Shown: positions 1-9,179 of the stretch, piece after piece
How positions within the stretch are numbered: position 1 is the first letter of the stretch
How the letters are laid out: each line of letters starts with the position of its first letter
DNA from: Terriglobus aquaticus
GTDB taxonomy: Bacteria > Acidobacteriota > Terriglobia > Terriglobales > Acidobacteriaceae
DNA length: 64,000 nt
Direction: 5' to 3'
Assembly: GCF_025685415.1 (NCBI RefSeq)
Contig: NZ_JAGSYB010000001.1
Location: 2,232,001 to 2,296,000, forward strand
Notes under the pieces: generated by a model
What the model was told of the DNA's origin: nothing
Seen by the model: the letters and a program-made list of their open reading frames with translations, nothing else
Databases searched by the model: none
Position numbers and translations under genes: made by a program

Positions 1-1432
1 CACGCGCGGTGAAATAGATCAGGTTGCCCTCAAACCGCTTGTTCTCCAGGAAGGCTCCGCCTTCCAGCGCCGCGATGGTGCGGCCCTCGCGCTGGGGGAT
101 GCGGAAGTAAGCGGTAGCGGTCGGATCCGGGGCCTCGGCGCCGCCGATCCGATCTTCGATGGCCGCGGTCAGCCGGTCCAAGCCTTCTCCGGTTCGTGCG
201 GAGACCGCGATGGCGTCCTTACCCAGCGAGCCAAGCAGGATTTCGCGCTCCGGCTCACTCAGCAGGTCGATCTTGTTGAAAACCTGCAGCGTCGGCGTCT
301 GTGCAACGTCCAGCTCCGAGAGCACGGCCTCCACCTGGGCCTTCTGCTCGGCATTCATCGGCGAAGACGCGTCCCGCACGTGCAACAGCAGCTCCGCACG
401 TTCCACCTCTTCCAGCGTGGCTCGAAAGCTGGTGACGAGCGTGTGTGGCAGGTTGCGGATAAAGCCGACCGTATCGCTCAACAGCACCTTGCGGCGCGAC
501 GGCAGAGACAGGTGGCGCAGCTTGGGATCGAGCGTGGCAAACATGCGGCTGCTGGCTAGCACGCCGGCGTCGGTTAGCGCGTTGAACAGCGTGCTCTTCC
601 CCGCATTTGTATACCCGACGAGCGCGACCGTAGGCACGGGTACAGCCTCGCGCCGCTGACGCTGCTGACGGCGGTTACGGCGCACCTGCTCCAGTTGCGC
701 TTTCAGCCGGTCGATACGTTCGCGGATGCGGCGGCGGTCGGTCTCCAGCTTGGTTTCACCGGGGCCTCGCGTGCCGATGCCGCCGCCCAGCTGCGACATC
801 GCTTTGCCGCGACCCGCCAGCCGCGGCAACTGGTACTCCAACTGCGCCAGCTCTACCTGCAACTGGCCTTCGCGGGTGCGGGCGTGGCGGGCAAAGATGT
901 CCAGTATCAACTGCGTGCGATCGATCACGCGAACGGGCAACAGGTCGTTCAGGTTGCGCGTTTGCGAGGGCGTGAGGTCGTGGTCGAACAGGACGAGGTT
1001 GGCGCCCGTGGACTGCACCACGGCCTCGACCTCTTCCACCTTGCCGGGACCGATGAGGGTGCTGATTTCCGCGCGAGGACGCCGCTGGGTCAGCGTCGCG
1101 GCGATGTGCGCTCCGGCAGACGTCGCGAGTTCCTGGAACTCAGCGAGCGCGGCTTCGAAGTCAAGATCGGGAGCTTCGGCTTCGACCGGTGCATCGTGCT
1201 CGTCCACCTCGTCCAGGCTATTGGCGTGCAACGAAGCGGAGCGGCGGGCCAGCGCGGCCGCATGGGTCAGCTTGCGGCGTTCGCCGGTCAGCTCCACGCT
1301 TACCAGCACGGCGCGGTCTTCCACGATCGCCGTGGTGTGTCCGCCGGTATCAGCATGTGAAGCTGCAGTTTCCAGCCGCGTTCCTTCGCGCGCAGCGGAG
1401 CGGCGGCGCGACGGGATGCGAGCGGTCGCCAC
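1..1432 (-). CDS. hflX: GTPase HflX (3' end outside the window)
   Basis: Ribosome-associated GTPase HflX, which splits stalled or stressed 70S ribosomes. About 477 residues are visible and the gene runs off the left edge, so the stop is not seen. The HflX-specific N-terminal domain shows GPGKVEE near residue 128, followed by the [16 protein letters not shown]-type linker. The G domain follows, with P-loop GYTNAGKST near residue 270, DTVGF as G3 and NKID as G4. I place the start at the GTG at 1432-1430, 2 nt after the hfq stop; this gives about 40 extra residues before the conserved first strand, so a later start is possible. The hfq-hflX order is the common arrangement and suggests co-transcription. 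Family assignment is very secure. Confidence 0.95.
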   Translation of the reverse strand, partial: MATARIPSRRRSAAREGTRLETAASHADTGGHTTAIVEDRAVLVSVELTGERRKLTHAAALARRSASLHANSLDEVDEHDAPVEAEAPDLDFEAALAEFQELATSAGAHIAATLTQRRPRAEISTLIGPGKVEEVEAVVQSTGANLVLFDHDLTPSQTRNLNDLLPVRVIDRTQLILDIFARHARTREGQLQVELAQLEYQLPRLAGRGKAMSQLGGGIGTRGPGETKLETDRRRIRERIDRLKAQLEQVRRNRRQQRQRREAVPVPTVALVGYTNAGKSTLFNALTDAGVLASSRMFATLDPKLRHLSLPSRRKVLLSDTVGFIRNLPHTLVTSFRATLEEVERAELLLHVRDASSPMNAEQKAQVEAVLSELDVAQTPTLQVFNKIDLLSEPEREILLGSLGKDAIAVSARTGEGLDRLTAAIEDRIGGAEAPDPTATAYFRIPQREGRTIAALEGGAFLENKRFEGNLIYFTAR

Positions 1433-1434
1433 GC

Positions 1435-1734
1435 CTAAACGCCTGTGGGACTGGTGGGCGGCGTGTTGTCCTGCGGCGCCGCGCCTTCGCCACGAGCCAG
1501 CGGCGGACCGCTGTGCGTGTGGTGCCCGCGCGTGCTCACCACCGTGGAAATGGCGTGCTTGAAGATCAATTGCTCCTGCGCGTTGTTTTCCAGGAGCACG
1601 GAGTACTTATCGAAAGAGCGGATCTTGCCCGTCAGCTTTACACCGCTGACCAGGTAGATGGTGATCGCGCTCTTGTCTTTGCGCACCGTGTTTAGAAAGG
1701 TGTCCTGGATATTCTGGGCCGGCTTGTTGTCCAT
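1435..1734 (-). CDS. hfq: RNA chaperone Hfq
   Basis: Hexameric Sm-like RNA chaperone that pairs small RNAs with mRNAs. It has 99 residues. Both Sm motifs are clear: [22 protein letters not shown] (Sm1, about residues 27-48) and [10 protein letters not shown] (Sm2, about 57-66, with the KHA distal/proximal core). The C-terminus is a short His/Pro/Gly-rich tail ending GV. A longer reading frame exists upstream, but the ATG at 1734 fits the family N-terminus and has a GGGAGAG Shine-Dalgarno about 10 nt before it. It lies directly upstream of hflX and is divergent from the aminotransferase gene. Confidence 0.96.
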   Translation of the reverse strand: MDNKPAQNIQDTFLNTVRKDKSAITIYLVSGVKLTGKIRSFDKYSVLLENNAQEQLIFKHAISTVVSTRGHHTHSGPPLARGEGAAPQDNTPPTSPTGV

Positions 1735-2033
1735 AGTGCCGATCTCTCCCGCGCTTATCGGATAGCCCGACATCGCTGCTTGTACTGCCCTAACAAGAGC
1801 CGGAACGGCGGTCGGGAACGTGTTCCCCGAACTCTGCACCCCGCCCGGCAGATTGAACTCACGTTCCGTGTAACGAACAAAGAGTTCAAGGCTTCCCACA
1901 ATACAAAACTGCTTTGCAGCTTGCAACCGTGAGTGCAAGGGCCAGCGAGGCCGGTGCACCTTCTGCAACATTAGACGCCACGTCTCCGCTTGTGTTGCGT
2001 CCTCACGCCGACAGACCCGCTATCCTATACGTC

Positions 2034-3182
2034 GTGTCGTCCGAAGCAGTTCCCGTTCTCGATCTGAGCCGTCAGTACGCCGCGCTGGGCGCGGAGATTC
2101 AAGCCGCGGTCGCCGATGTTTGCAGTGCTGGCCGGTTCGTTCTGGGTCAGGAAGTTCGCGCTTTCGAGCAGGCCGTGGAGCGCGATTACCGGATCACGGG
2201 AGCGATCGGCTGCGCTAGCGGAACGGACGCCCTGTGGCTGGCCATGGCCGCTCTCGGCATCGGTCCGGGAGACGCGGTAATCACCACGCCGTTCTCCTTT
2301 TTCGCCACGGCCAGCAGCATCCTGCGCGTGGGCGCCACGCCCGTCTTTGCGGACATCGACCCGGTCAGCATGAACCTGTCGGCCAGCAGCGTGGCAGAGG
2401 TGCTCCGCGAGCACACAGGCGACCGAATCCGCGCCATCCTACCGGTGCACCTGTACGGTCAATGCGCGGATTGGGACGCACTTTCTGCCTTAGCAGCAGA
2501 GCACGGGCTGACGCTGGTGGAAGACGCCGCACAGGCATTCGGTGCAAGCTGGCGCGGTGTGTACGCCGGCGCGCTGGGCGACACTGCCGCCTTCAGCTTC
2601 TACCCGACTAAGAACCTGAGCGCCTGGGGCGACGCCGGCATGACCACCGCGCGCGACGCCGCTGTGGCCGAACGCGCCACGGCCCTGCGCGCGCACGGCA
2701 TGCGCCGTCGCTACTACCACGATGAGGTGGGCTGGAACTCGCGGCTGGACACCGTGCAGGCGGCGGTGCTGCTGATCAAGCTGAAGCACATTGCGCACTG
2801 GAACCAGCAGCGCGCCCGCGTGGCCGCGCGCTATACCGATCTGCTGACTGCGGCGGGCATCACCGGCAGCGTGAGGGACGGCGCCGTGTTGCTGCCCACT
2901 GCGGACCCGCGCGGCACCCACGTGTGGCACCAGTACGTGATTCGCACGCTGCGTCGCGACGATCTGCGCGCGCACCTGGCCGAGCGCAAGATCGGCTCCG
3001 AAATCTACTACCCGCTCTGCCTTCACCAGCAGGACGCCCTCGAGCATCTCGGCTACAAAACTGGGCAGTTCCCCGAATCGGAGAAGGCGGCTGCAACCGT
3101 GCTCGCGCTGCCGATCTACCCGGAACTGCGCGAAGACGAGCAGGACCGCGTCGTCGAGGCGATTGCCAGCTTTTTCAGATAA
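2034..3182 (+). CDS. DegT/DnrJ/EryC1/StrS-family PLP sugar aminotransferase
   Basis: PLP-dependent aminotransferase of the nucleotide-sugar type, acting in the cytoplasm. Counted from the GTG at 2034 the protein has 382 residues, the family norm. VPVLDLSRQYAAL is the typical N-terminus, CASGTDAL near residue 60 binds the cofactor phosphate, EDAAQAFGA (Asp164) contacts the PLP ring nitrogen, and SFYPTKNLS carries the Schiff-base lysine (Lys193). The frame is open 40 codons further up, but that extra stretch is unlike the family. The gene is followed by kdsA and kdsD on the same strand, which suggests cell-envelope sugar work such as LPS or modified Kdo. The actual substrate cannot be read from the sequence. 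Confidence 0.9.
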   Translation: MSSEAVPVLDLSRQYAALGAEIQAAVADVCSAGRFVLGQEVRAFEQAVERDYRITGAIGCASGTDALWLAMAALGIGPGDAVITTPFSFFATASSILRVGATPVFADIDPVSMNLSASSVAEVLREHTGDRIRAILPVHLYGQCADWDALSALAAEHGLTLVEDAAQAFGASWRGVYAGALGDTAAFSFYPTKNLSAWGDAGMTTARDAAVAERATALRAHGMRRRYYHDEVGWNSRLDTVQAAVLLIKLKHIAHWNQQRARVAARYTDLLTAAGITGSVRDGAVLLPTADPRGTHVWHQYVIRTLRRDDLRAHLAERKIGSEIYYPLCLHQQDALEHLGYKTGQFPESEKAAATVLALPIYPELREDEQDRVVEAIASFFR

Positions 3183-3300
3183 GCGCCAGCGCCTCGCGGG
3201 CTCGTAGGTTTGCCAACTCCCGCAAACGAAGTTGTACAGTCGTGACTCAGAGTTCGCTTACAAGTGCGGGAGGCCTTCGTTGCTTAGGACAGACGAACAT

Positions 3301-3441
3301 GTGATCGTTCCGTTCAAGCTAAGGTCGTTTCTGCTCTTCCTTCTGGCTTTTCTTGTCTTGACAGCACCCTTATGGTGGCCTTTCGTGCGGCACCCTTCGG
3401 CACCGCACCGCACCGTCCAGACTGGATCAGGAACACATTAG
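3301..3441 (+). CDS. possible small single-pass membrane protein
   Basis: A 46-codon frame from a GTG at 3301 encodes a basic start, one strongly hydrophobic segment ([17 protein letters not shown]) and a short hydrophilic tail. A weak AGGA lies 11 nt upstream. It sits between the aminotransferase and kdsA on the same strand. I recognise no family. The only support is the clean membrane-segment pattern, so it could be a chance frame. The same frame is open back to 3232. Confidence 0.35.
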   Translation: MIVPFKLRSFLLFLLAFLVLTAPLWWPFVRHPSAPHRTVQTGSGTH

Positions 3442-3493
3442 GAGACCTTCGAACGCGGACGCACGGGGGCCAGCGATCAATGCAACGGATACC

Positions 3494-4489
3494 ATGAATG
3501 CCATGCAGCAGCGAGCGGTTCCCGTCGGCAACGTCGTCTTTGCAAACAACGCACCGCTTGCGCTGATTGCCGGTCCTTGCCAGATGGAGTCGCGTGCCCA
3601 CGCGCTGGAAACGGCGCAGGCGCTGCGCGAGATCGCCGCTCGTGTTGGCATCGGCCTGATTTACAAATCGAGCTTCGACAAGGCAAACCGCACCAGCGGT
3701 TCCGCACGCCGGGGTATCGGCCTCGATCAGTCGCTGCCGATCTTCGCCGAAATCCGCAGCGACCTGGGCTTGCCCGTGCTGACCGACGTACATGAAAGCT
3801 GGCAATGCGCTCCCGTAGCGCAGGCTGTCGATGTGTTGCAGATCCCCGCATTCCTCTGCCGGCAGACCGACCTGCTGCTCGCCGCCGCCGCAACCGGCCG
3901 CACGGTGAACGTGAAGAAAGGCCAGTTCCTTTCACCCGATGACATGACCAACGTGGCCGGCAAGCTGGCGGGCGCGACCGGCGGTGTTCTGCTGACGGAA
4001 CGGGGCACCAGTTTCGGCTACAACACCCTGGTCAGCGACATGCGCGCGCTGCCCACCATGGCGCGCAACACGGGCCTGCCGGTCATCTTTGACGCCACCC
4101 ACTCGGTGCAGCAGCCCGGTGGTCTAGGCGGGGCCAGTGGCGGCCAGCGCGAGTTCGTCCCGGTGCTGGCGCGGGCAGCCGTGGCGGTTGGCGTGGCGGG
4201 CGTCTTCATCGAGACGCACCCCGACCCGGACCATGCTCCGTCCGACGGCCCGAATATGCTGCCGCTGTTGCAGATGGAAGCCGTGCTGCGCGACCTGATT
4301 GCGTTCGACCGGCTGGCCAAGGGCCTGACAGCGCCTGGCCTGCCGCCGTTGAGCGCTCCGCTCGATTTGGCCGGGCAGCGCCCCGCCGATCCACCGCCGG
4401 GAGGCTACGAGATCGCCGCGACCACCTACGAGGTCGAGGCCGAGCCGATGCGGTACATTCGCAAGGATCCGAACGAGGTGTCGTCCTGA
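3494..4489 (+). CDS. kdsA: 3-deoxy-8-phosphooctulonate (Kdo-8-P) synthase
   Basis: Condenses phosphoenolpyruvate with D-arabinose 5-phosphate to Kdo-8-phosphate, for the LPS inner core. Family motifs are all present: [10 protein letters not shown] (about residues 24-33), [12 protein letters not shown] (57-68), a DVHE segment, the KKGQF segment, ERGTSFGYN, and the DATHSVQ metal/substrate region. Members usually have about 280 residues. This one has 331 because of a roughly 50-residue Pro/Ala-rich tail after FDRLAKG that ends in NEVSS. ATGs at 3494 and 3503 are both possible starts. kdsD, which makes its substrate, starts 5 nt downstream, so the two are clearly coupled. Confidence 0.96.
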   Translation: MNAMQQRAVPVGNVVFANNAPLALIAGPCQMESRAHALETAQALREIAARVGIGLIYKSSFDKANRTSGSARRGIGLDQSLPIFAEIRSDLGLPVLTDVHESWQCAPVAQAVDVLQIPAFLCRQTDLLLAAAATGRTVNVKKGQFLSPDDMTNVAGKLAGATGGVLLTERGTSFGYNTLVSDMRALPTMARNTGLPVIFDATHSVQQPGGLGGASGGQREFVPVLARAAVAVGVAGVFIETHPDPDHAPSDGPNMLPLLQMEAVLRDLIAFDRLAKGLTAPGLPPLSAPLDLAGQRPADPPPGGYEIAATTYEVEAEPMRYIRKDPNEVSS

Positions 4490-4494
4490 GCGAA

Positions 4495-5484
4495 GTGGAC
4501 TTCACGGGCGCACTGGAAGGCTCGCGCGACGCACTCTCGGCCATCGAGACAGTGACCTGCGAACTGCGCGGCCTCCAGCAGCTTCGCGACGCTCTCGGCG
4601 GTGCGCTGGGCGAGACGTTCAGCACGGCGGTGCAGGTGCTGGCAGCAGTGACCGGCCGCATCCTGGTCACAGGCGTTGGCAAGAGCGGCCACATCGCTCG
4701 CAAGATCGCCGGAACCTTCGCCTCGACCGGACGGCCCGCGCACTTTCTGCATCCGGCGGACGCCAGCCACGGCGACCTCGGCACCGTTCGTCCGGAAGAC
4801 GCGGTGTATGCGCTCTCCTGGTCGGGCGAGTCCGCGGAGTTAGCCGATCTGCTGGCGTACACGCGACGCTTTCGCGTTCCGCTGATCGCTGCCACTGCCT
4901 GCCCGGACTCAACGCTGGGCCGCGCGGCCGACGTGACGCTGGCGCTGCCGCACGCGGACGAAGCCTGCCCGGACTCCTTGGCGCCCACCACCAGCACGAC
5001 CATGCAACTGGCGCTGGGCGACGCGCTTGCCGTGGCTCTGCTTGCACGCTCCGGTTTCACGGCCGACGACTTCCGCAACTACCACCCCGGCGGCAAGCTG
5101 GGCAGCCGCCTGTTGCGCGTTCGAGACCTGATGCACACGGGCGACGAAGTTCCGACCGTTAGCGCTGACGTAAGCCTAAGCGAGGCCATCGTTCGCATGA
5201 CCAGCGGCCGCTTCGGCGTGACCGGCCTCATCAATGCTGACGGTTCCCTGCTAGGCATCCTCACCGACGGAGACCTGCGCCGTGCCTTCAACAGCGGCAT
5301 GCACGACCGGCCCGCTCGCGAGGCGATGACCCGGCACCCGCGCACAGCGGAGCCCGAAACCCTGGCCACCGCTGCCTTGGCCGAGATGAACGAGCGCCGC
5401 ATCACCAGCTTGTTCGTCGTGGAAAGCGGCCGCCCCATCGGCATTCTGCATATCCACGACCTGCTTCGAGCCGGGCTGGTCTAG
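4495..5484 (+). CDS. kdsD: D-arabinose 5-phosphate isomerase (SIS + two CBS domains)
   Basis: Interconverts ribulose 5-phosphate and arabinose 5-phosphate to feed KdsA. It has 329 residues, the same as characterised KdsD/KpsF proteins. The SIS domain has GVGKSGHIARK (about 60-70), HPADASHGDLG (86-96) and SWSGES. A linker region has NYHPGGKLGSRL, which is typical of this enzyme. Two CBS domains fill about 205-325. The start used is the GTG at 4495, five bases after the kdsA stop. Its 3' end nearly touches the convergent GH32 gene. Confidence 0.95.
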   Translation: MDFTGALEGSRDALSAIETVTCELRGLQQLRDALGGALGETFSTAVQVLAAVTGRILVTGVGKSGHIARKIAGTFASTGRPAHFLHPADASHGDLGTVRPEDAVYALSWSGESAELADLLAYTRRFRVPLIAATACPDSTLGRAADVTLALPHADEACPDSLAPTTSTTMQLALGDALAVALLARSGFTADDFRNYHPGGKLGSRLLRVRDLMHTGDEVPTVSADVSLSEAIVRMTSGRFGVTGLINADGSLLGILTDGDLRRAFNSGMHDRPAREAMTRHPRTAEPETLATAALAEMNERRITSLFVVESGRPIGILHIHDLLRAGLV

Positions 5485-5487
5485 CTG

Positions 5488-6990
5488 CTACGTGATGCTG
5501 CTCATGGCATAGCCCTGCACGCCTTCCAGCACGTAGCCCTCGGGCAGCACCAGCGTCGCGGGTGATTCCTTGCCATAGACCCGCGCGGTCAGCACAGCGC
5601 GGTCGGCCACAAAGACCTCCACCACAGAGTGATCCGCGTAGGCATGAATGGTGAACTGGTCGGGCAGAGGACGGTCGAAGGCAATCTCCTTGCCGGCCCA
5701 CTGCAGGCCACCATCGCCGCGCGCCACGATCAAGACCGCGTTCGCAACGCCCTGCGGTGTGTGCGCCGACGATCCCTTTGCCACCGTCAGCACCATCTCG
5801 TTCTGGAACAGCGCGGGCCCGCCCAGATCGCGAATGTTCGGAACGGCTTCGCCGGCACGCAGTGCATTCACCTCGCGCGCCAGGCGGAAGCGAAGCTGGT
5901 TGCCGTCCAGCGTGAGCACGCGCGGCAGGCTCATGCAGCCGGCCCATCCCGCTTTGGCGAACTCCGCCTCGGGGCGGTCTTCGGTGATCCAGCCCCAAAG
6001 CACGCGATTACCGGCGGCGTCGGTCTGCGTCTTCGGCGCGTAGTAGGGGCCGTGGTTCAGCACGCCTTCGCTCTCGGGGGTCCACGTCATGGTGGACTTG
6101 TCGAGCGTGCCCACCTGCCACACGGGCGTGCGGCCGGCCGGCGTACCGGTGGAGTGGATCAGCACGTGCTTGTTGCCGAGCGGGAAGAAGTCCGGGCACT
6201 CCCACATCTCGCCGGTGTTCACGGTGTCTTTCTCGTCGGACCCAGTCCATTTCCCCTGCGCGAAGACCTTCACGAATTGCCACTGCTTCAGGTCAGGCGA
6301 CTTGTAGAGCAGGACGTCCCCACCCCGCTTGTACTCGCCGCTGGCCAGCAGCATGTACCAGCCGTCGGCCTCGCGCCACGGTGTTGGATCGCGGAAGCCG
6401 GTCACGTGCATGCCGGGCGGCGGAGAGGCGACGACCACGCCCTGCTTCTGCCATGTGTCCAGCTTCATGTCCGGGTCGGCCGCGGCGAGCGAGGTGGGCG
6501 TGGCGAGGCACTGCTGCTCGCGCTCCGGCGGCTTCGAGTAGCTGATGGTGGCCAGCTCTGGCGTGGATTCGGAAACGCAGGTGTAGACGATCTTCGGAAC
6601 GGGCCGGCCGGTGGACTTGTCGAGCACCATGGAGCCGGTGAAGACGCCGTAGCTGTCCGGTCCACCGGGCGTGGGTGCCAGTGCGATCGGGCGGTCGGTC
6701 CAGTGGACCATGTCGGTGCTCACGGCGTGCGCCCAATGCATGTCGCCCCAAACGCTTGCGCCGGGGTTGTACTGGAAAAACATGTGGTATCGGCCGTCAA
6801 AGTACACCGGTGCGCAAGGGTCGTTCATCCAGCCGCGGCGCGGCATCAGGTGATAGCGCGGTCGCAGAGGGTCGCTATCGATCTGCGGCTGCGGCGGGAA
6901 CTCCGGTGCCAGTGCCTTGGCAAGGCGCGAAAGAGATAACGCGGCCGCAGTGCCGGTAGCAATTTCGAGGAGACGACGGCGGGTCAGCAT
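5488..6990 (-). CDS. glycoside hydrolase family 32 (exported beta-fructosidase)
   Basis: GH32 enzyme that hydrolyses beta-fructosyl bonds in sucrose, levan or inulin. It has 500 residues. The N-terminus LTRRRLLEIATG followed by a hydrophobic stretch is a twin-arginine signal, so it is probably exported folded. The three GH32 catalytic motifs are present: WMNDP (nucleophile Asp57), FRDP (199-202) and WECPD (acid/base Glu264). The C-terminal beta-sandwich includes SVVEVFV. Similarity is closest in feel to exo-levanase/fructan hydrolases. The tatB and tatC genes are in this same window. Substrate specificity cannot be fixed from the motifs. Confidence 0.93.
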   Translation of the reverse strand: MLTRRRLLEIATGTAAALSLSRLAKALAPEFPPQPQIDSDPLRPRYHLMPRRGWMNDPCAPVYFDGRYHMFFQYNPGASVWGDMHWAHAVSTDMVHWTDRPIALAPTPGGPDSYGVFTGSMVLDKSTGRPVPKIVYTCVSESTPELATISYSKPPEREQQCLATPTSLAAADPDMKLDTWQKQGVVVASPPPGMHVTGFRDPTPWREADGWYMLLASGEYKRGGDVLLYKSPDLKQWQFVKVFAQGKWTGSDEKDTVNTGEMWECPDFFPLGNKHVLIHSTGTPAGRTPVWQVGTLDKSTMTWTPESEGVLNHGPYYAPKTQTDAAGNRVLWGWITEDRPEAEFAKAGWAGCMSLPRVLTLDGNQLRFRLAREVNALRAGEAVPNIRDLGGPALFQNEMVLTVAKGSSAHTPQGVANAVLIVARGDGGLQWAGKEIAFDRPLPDQFTIHAYADHSVVEVFVADRAVLTARVYGKESPATLVLPEGYVLEGVQGYAMSSIT

Positions 6991-7132
6991 GGGCTATCCG
7001 ATTGTCCGCCCGCGACCCAGGCGTGGCAAGCTGCGCCTGCGGAGGGCGGTCTTGGGTGCGGCATATGGAACGATCTTTTTCTGTTGCGACAGACCCAAGC
7101 CATCGGCACAATGGGGCAGATCGGAGGCTCTG

Positions 7133-7381
7133 ATGCGCACCGTCGTCCTGGCTTCTCTGCTGGGCGCTGCCCTGCTCCCGCCCTCCATGCTGCCGCAGAC
7201 CGACGCGCCAGCGCAGACGGATACTGCAAAACAATCGACCGAGCCTCGCGACCACTCATCGAAGCACCCTGTTCGAAAACACCGAGCGAAGAGATCCAGC
7301 CACAGCGAGCCGGACAACTCCAACCCGCCGACGTTTGGGGACGCGAAGCCGGACTCGGCTGGCAACAAGCCGAAGCCATAG
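7133..7381 (+). CDS. small exported protein of unknown function
   Basis: An 82-residue frame starting at the ATG at 7133, with a good GGAGG seven bases upstream. The first about 20 residues look like a signal peptide (MRTVVLASLLGAALL). The rest is hydrophilic, rich in Lys/Arg/His/Ser/Pro (KHPVRKHRAKRSS) and lacks a recognisable fold. It is divergent from the GH32 gene and 21 nt ahead of the next membrane protein gene. I do not recognise it. The SD and signal peptide make it more likely real than not. Confidence 0.55.
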   Translation: MRTVVLASLLGAALLPPSMLPQTDAPAQTDTAKQSTEPRDHSSKHPVRKHRAKRSSHSEPDNSNPPTFGDAKPDSAGNKPKP

Positions 7382-7402
7382 CAGCGAAGTTCTGGGGACA
7401 CA

Positions 7403-7918
7403 ATGAAGTGGAGCGATCTACCGCAGCGTTGGAAGCCCTGGCTGGACCTGCTGCAAAGCGTCGGTACGATCGTGGCGCTCGTGGCGGGCGCGTACTGGTT
7501 CTATCTGCAACGCAGCACTGTGCCGCAGATTCGGCTGGAACAGATCGTGACTCAACGGCCACTCGCCGGCGCCGACGATCGGACGCTGATCACGGTTGAG
7601 GTACGCACCACGAATGTCGGCAAAGTGAAGGTGGACCTGACCGGCGGCACCATGGACATTCACCAGCTCAACCCAACGGGCAGACGCGACCCGTTTACGA
7701 TGGTGCAACTCGGTGACCTGACGCTGGAGCCGGGAGAGACGGATCAATCCCTGTTTCAGACGTTTGTCTTCGTGAACTCGGTGAAAACCATCCAGGTTCA
7801 CTCGGCCTACAAGGTTCCGGCCAGCAAGGAAATGTACTGGAACCTGTACAGCCCGGTGGATCTTGGCGAGAAGGCTGCCGGCAAGGAGACCGCAAGTACG
7901 ACGGTGGCACAGCGTTAG
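7403..7918 (+). CDS. single-pass membrane protein of unknown function
   Basis: It has 171 residues. A short N-terminal amphipathic piece (MKWSDLPQRWKPW) leads into one membrane segment (about 17-36, SVGTIVALVAGAYWFYL). The remaining 130 residues form a beta-rich domain, probably periplasmic, with LITVEVRTTNVGKVKVDL, which resembles a generic beta-sandwich. No catalytic motif is visible. It follows the small exported protein and converges on the SH3 lipoprotein gene, with 7 nt between the stops. Function unknown. Confidence 0.75.
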   Translation: MKWSDLPQRWKPWLDLLQSVGTIVALVAGAYWFYLQRSTVPQIRLEQIVTQRPLAGADDRTLITVEVRTTNVGKVKVDLTGGTMDIHQLNPTGRRDPFTMVQLGDLTLEPGETDQSLFQTFVFVNSVKTIQVHSAYKVPASKEMYWNLYSPVDLGEKAAGKETASTTVAQR

Positions 7919-7925
7919 TCCGCCG

Positions 7926-9131
7926 TTACCGCCGCTTCTTGCCCTTCTTGTCTTTCTTTTCCTCGGGCGCCAACTGCGCTTCCGCCGGCGGCGTGGTGCC
8001 GGGCGGCAGCACGCGGCGCGTGTTGTTGCCTTCCAAGCGGTAGGTCTTCGTGATGAGCTGATTCTTCGGCGGCGTCCACATTCCCGTCTGCGGATTCGGC
8101 TGCGGCAGCGGCGCGCCCGCGGCCAGCACGGTGTAGCTGTAGCTGGGCGCCGGGCCAACGAAAGGCGATCCCTTTTGCGGGTTCGTCGTGCCTGGGTCCG
8201 TGCCGATCTTTACCGGCAGGTAGCCGAGAATATTGCGGTCGCGATTGGCGCCTTCGTAGCGGTGGTGCTTGGTGTTCCAGTAGAAGACGCGCAACTGGTT
8301 GAAGTCGTACGGCAGGCCGGCCTTGAACGGACTGAGCACGACGACGTAGTTGGGAACGTCCTTGCTGGCGCCCTCGATCTCCGGGTCGTTCACCATGTTC
8401 AGCACGTACGCGCCGACAATGCGCTGGTTCTCCGCGTAGCGCGCGACCGAATCCGGCACGTCCACGTCGAGCATGCGGCTCAGCATCCAGCCGGTGTGAC
8501 CGTGGGTGTCGCGGACCAGCCACCAGTCTTCCATGGGCGGCGGCTCCGGAGCCTCGGGAGCAGCGGCTGCAACCGGTGTAGCTTTGCCTTTGCCTTTGCC
8601 GGCCGGAACCGGCGTAGGGGCCACCGGCATACCGGGCGGCTGCGGCTTCAGCGTGCTGGCGCGTGCCAGCAGCTTCAATTTGTCGCCTTCGTCCAGGCGG
8701 TAGAGCTTGTCGGTATCGCGGCCCGGTTTGGTATGGAGGTACACGTCGTCGCGCACCACGCCGCTGGCCACGGGAACGTCCTTCTCGTGCTGCGCGTTCA
8801 AGTCGTCGAACTCTTTGGAGACGGCCTCGGTCGCGACCGCTTTTTCGTCGATCCAACCCACCTCGCCCTTATCGGTGCGGACCTGGTAGAAGCGCTTGTT
8901 CGACTGCAGGATCTCGAGCCGCTGACCGTTGCTGACATTGCCGGTGCGATTGGAAACGGCAGCGATGCGGTCGCGCAGAAAGGTCGACTTGGCCGTGACG
9001 TACACGTAGTGCGTCAGGATCTTCGGCTTCATGCTGCTGCAGCCGACGAGCGACGCGGCGGCCAGCAGCGCCGGCAACGCAGTTGAGGTGCGAAGGCGGC
9101 ACAGCAGAAGGGGTCGTTTCAGCAGGTTCAT
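7926..9131 (-). CDS. SH3-domain lipoprotein
   Basis: It has 401 residues. The signal peptide ends in a lipobox (ASLVGC, Cys near residue 31), so it is a lipoprotein. Two bacterial SH3-like modules can be seen: about 40-105, including YQVRTDKGEVGWIDEKAV, and about 125-225, including WWLVRDTHGHTGWMLSRML. They are separated by a Pro/Ala/Lys-rich linker (about 160-195). A conserved C-terminal region follows and ends in a strongly basic KKDKKGKKRR tail. SH3b modules of this type usually bind cell-wall peptides or polysaccharides. No enzymatic domain is present, so a structural or binding role is inferred. Confidence 0.85.
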   Translation of the reverse strand: MNLLKRPLLLCRLRTSTALPALLAAASLVGCSSMKPKILTHYVYVTAKSTFLRDRIAAVSNRTGNVSNGQRLEILQSNKRFYQVRTDKGEVGWIDEKAVATEAVSKEFDDLNAQHEKDVPVASGVVRDDVYLHTKPGRDTDKLYRLDEGDKLKLLARASTLKPQPPGMPVAPTPVPAGKGKGKATPVAAAAPEAPEPPPMEDWWLVRDTHGHTGWMLSRMLDVDVPDSVARYAENQRIVGAYVLNMVNDPEIEGASKDVPNYVVVLSPFKAGLPYDFNQLRVFYWNTKHHRYEGANRDRNILGYLPVKIGTDPGTTNPQKGSPFVGPAPSYSYTVLAAGAPLPQPNPQTGMWTPPKNQLITKTYRLEGNNTRRVLPPGTTPPAEAQLAPEEKKDKKGKKRR

Positions 9132-9179
9132 CGTACCGATTCAGGGTAGCATCGGCCGGTTTTGCACCGAGGCGGGCGC

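Noticed and set aside
159-1562. Long plus-strand frames opposite hflX
   Set aside because: They are antisense to a clear HflX gene and lack any motif; high GC keeps antisense frames open.
1914-2033. N-terminal extension of the aminotransferase
   Set aside because: The extra 40 residues are unlike the family, whereas the GTG at 2034 gives the normal length and start.
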